DNA of 64,000 nucleotides from Vitellaria paradoxa. Taxonomy: Eukaryota; Streptophyta; Magnoliopsida; Ericales; Sapotaceae. The stretch covers positions 38,243,389 to 38,307,388 of the forward strand of contig CM034240.1 in the NCBI GenBank assembly GCA_019916065.1. The letters run 5' to 3'. A program made the position numbers and the translations under genes. Shown piece by piece: positions 63,186 through 64,000 of this stretch; positions within the stretch are counted from its first letter, which is position 1; each line of letters opens with the position of its first letter. The notes under the pieces were generated by a model. That model did no database searches and had not been told where the DNA came from. It saw only the letters and a program-made list of their open reading frames with translations.

Positions 63186-64000
63186 TTAGTATGGAATTAA
63201 AAATTAATAAAGAAAATATTACGAATATAATTTCATTAACATTTTACTCTTGTAATTTTATATTTTTTTATTCACTCTCTAAAAAGTTAATACGTAATCT
63301 CTCAAGAATGATAAATATTAACTCATTTAAATTTTAATAAAGTATATTAATTAAAATTAAACGAGGTAAACTTTTATAAGGGTAACATTTACTTAATTTT
63401 AACGCCATACCAAACAAGCTGCTTGGAAGAAGATCGGAAAGAAAGGAAACAAAGAAGAAGTGGCACCAGGGCATGATGGAGAAGGTTGAATTTTCTTTGT
63501 CAGTGGTTGGGAAAGTGACTTGCACGTATCATAAAAGGTTATTGATTACTTTCCAATTTTGTTGATCACACTTTTTCTTGTTTGATAAGATTGTTGATTA
63601 CTTTTGATCAATTGTAACAATTTGGCGTGGTTCAATCATTTTCGATCTAATTAAGTAGTATCCCTAGGGTGCAGTATATATATTATTTTTCATCGACCTC
63701 CACGGAAGGTAAATATATTAGGATTTTGCGGACTAACATAGTTGAGCTGTCAGTTCGGCGACAGTAAAATTACGAACCGTTAGATTAAAATTCAACGGTT
63801 CAAACATAATTATTTTTTTAAAATAAAAAAATAAATTTATCCAGACCAACTCATAAATTTGATGTCACTAAACTGACATATGACCGTATGTCAACCTTTG
63901 CTTTTTCAAAATATCGTGGATTGTGTACCCCATTGTAATATTTTTAGTAAAGATTAAATATGACTTCAATAAAAAGAAAAAGAAAAAAGAAAAAATGTTT
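63186..64000. other. AT-rich sequence to the window end
   Basis: No gene or clear repeat; small palindromic words such as ACGAACCGTTAGATTAAAATTCAACGGTTC (near 63773) only. The minus open frame 63334-63525 has no recognised motif. Confidence 0.45.

Noticed and set aside
1..64000. CRISPR array, bacterial operon, tRNA or rRNA genes
   Set aside because: Tandem repeats here have long, degenerate units without spacers; I saw no tRNA cloverleaf boxes or rRNA stretches, and the content is clearly plant nuclear.

Overview
The window is nuclear DNA from a flowering plant, most likely a eudicot. It holds one complete host gene, split by six exons over 15 kb with GT-AG introns, set in AT-rich sequence dominated by plant LTR retrotransposons (Ty1/copia, Tat-type and Athila-type Ty3/gypsy). 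Smaller amounts of Helitron, MITE-like and satellite-like sequence are present. There is no bacterial-type organisation, CRISPR array, rRNA or tRNA that I could see.

Layout: 1-1670 is the 3' end of a decayed Ty1/copia element (RT, RNase H, polypurine tract, 3' LTR). 1671-9160 is old TE debris: a 649-bp imperfect palindrome, a tandem duplication and two decayed gypsy-type LTRs. 9156-36925 is a nest of elements that can be resolved from target-site duplications (TSDs). A minus-strand Tat-type Ty3/gypsy element (9161-36920, TSD AGTTG on both sides) was hit by a 2742-bp LTR now present as a solo LTR (9859-12600, TSD CAGGC on both sides). It was also hit by a second LTR-like block (about 13314-14745) and by a 13.5-kb Athila-type element (15060-28540, TSD CCAAC/CCAGC). 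The Tat element carries an antisense, apparently spliced ORF on the plus strand, and the Athila insertion lies in one of its exons. 37254-37536 is a small LTR and 39048-40470 a broken Helitron Rep domain.

The host gene, 41673-56761 (+), is a cyclic nucleotide-gated channel that matches CNGC16 best. All six exons can be joined in frame to a 690-residue protein with no stop. Its length comes from introns: intron 3 holds a reversed LTR-like block, and the 7.4-kb intron 4 holds two Ty1/copia remnants in divergent orientation. Its leader carries an AUG-UAA start-stop and a four-codon upstream ORF overlapping the main AUG. Downstream (56850-64000) are AT-rich sequences with two degenerate tandem repeats (58272-58840; 59930-60830, period about 135 bp), a (TA)22 microsatellite and a MITE-like block.

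The transposable-element proteins are all broken by stops and frameshifts; only CNGC16 looks functional. The observations I rate highest are the minimal upstream ORFs of CNGC16 and a pattern shared by at least three unrelated retroelements here: clusters of short palindromic GC-rich words, different in each family, in LTRs and non-coding parts. All identifications are from reading the sequence; no database search was possible.
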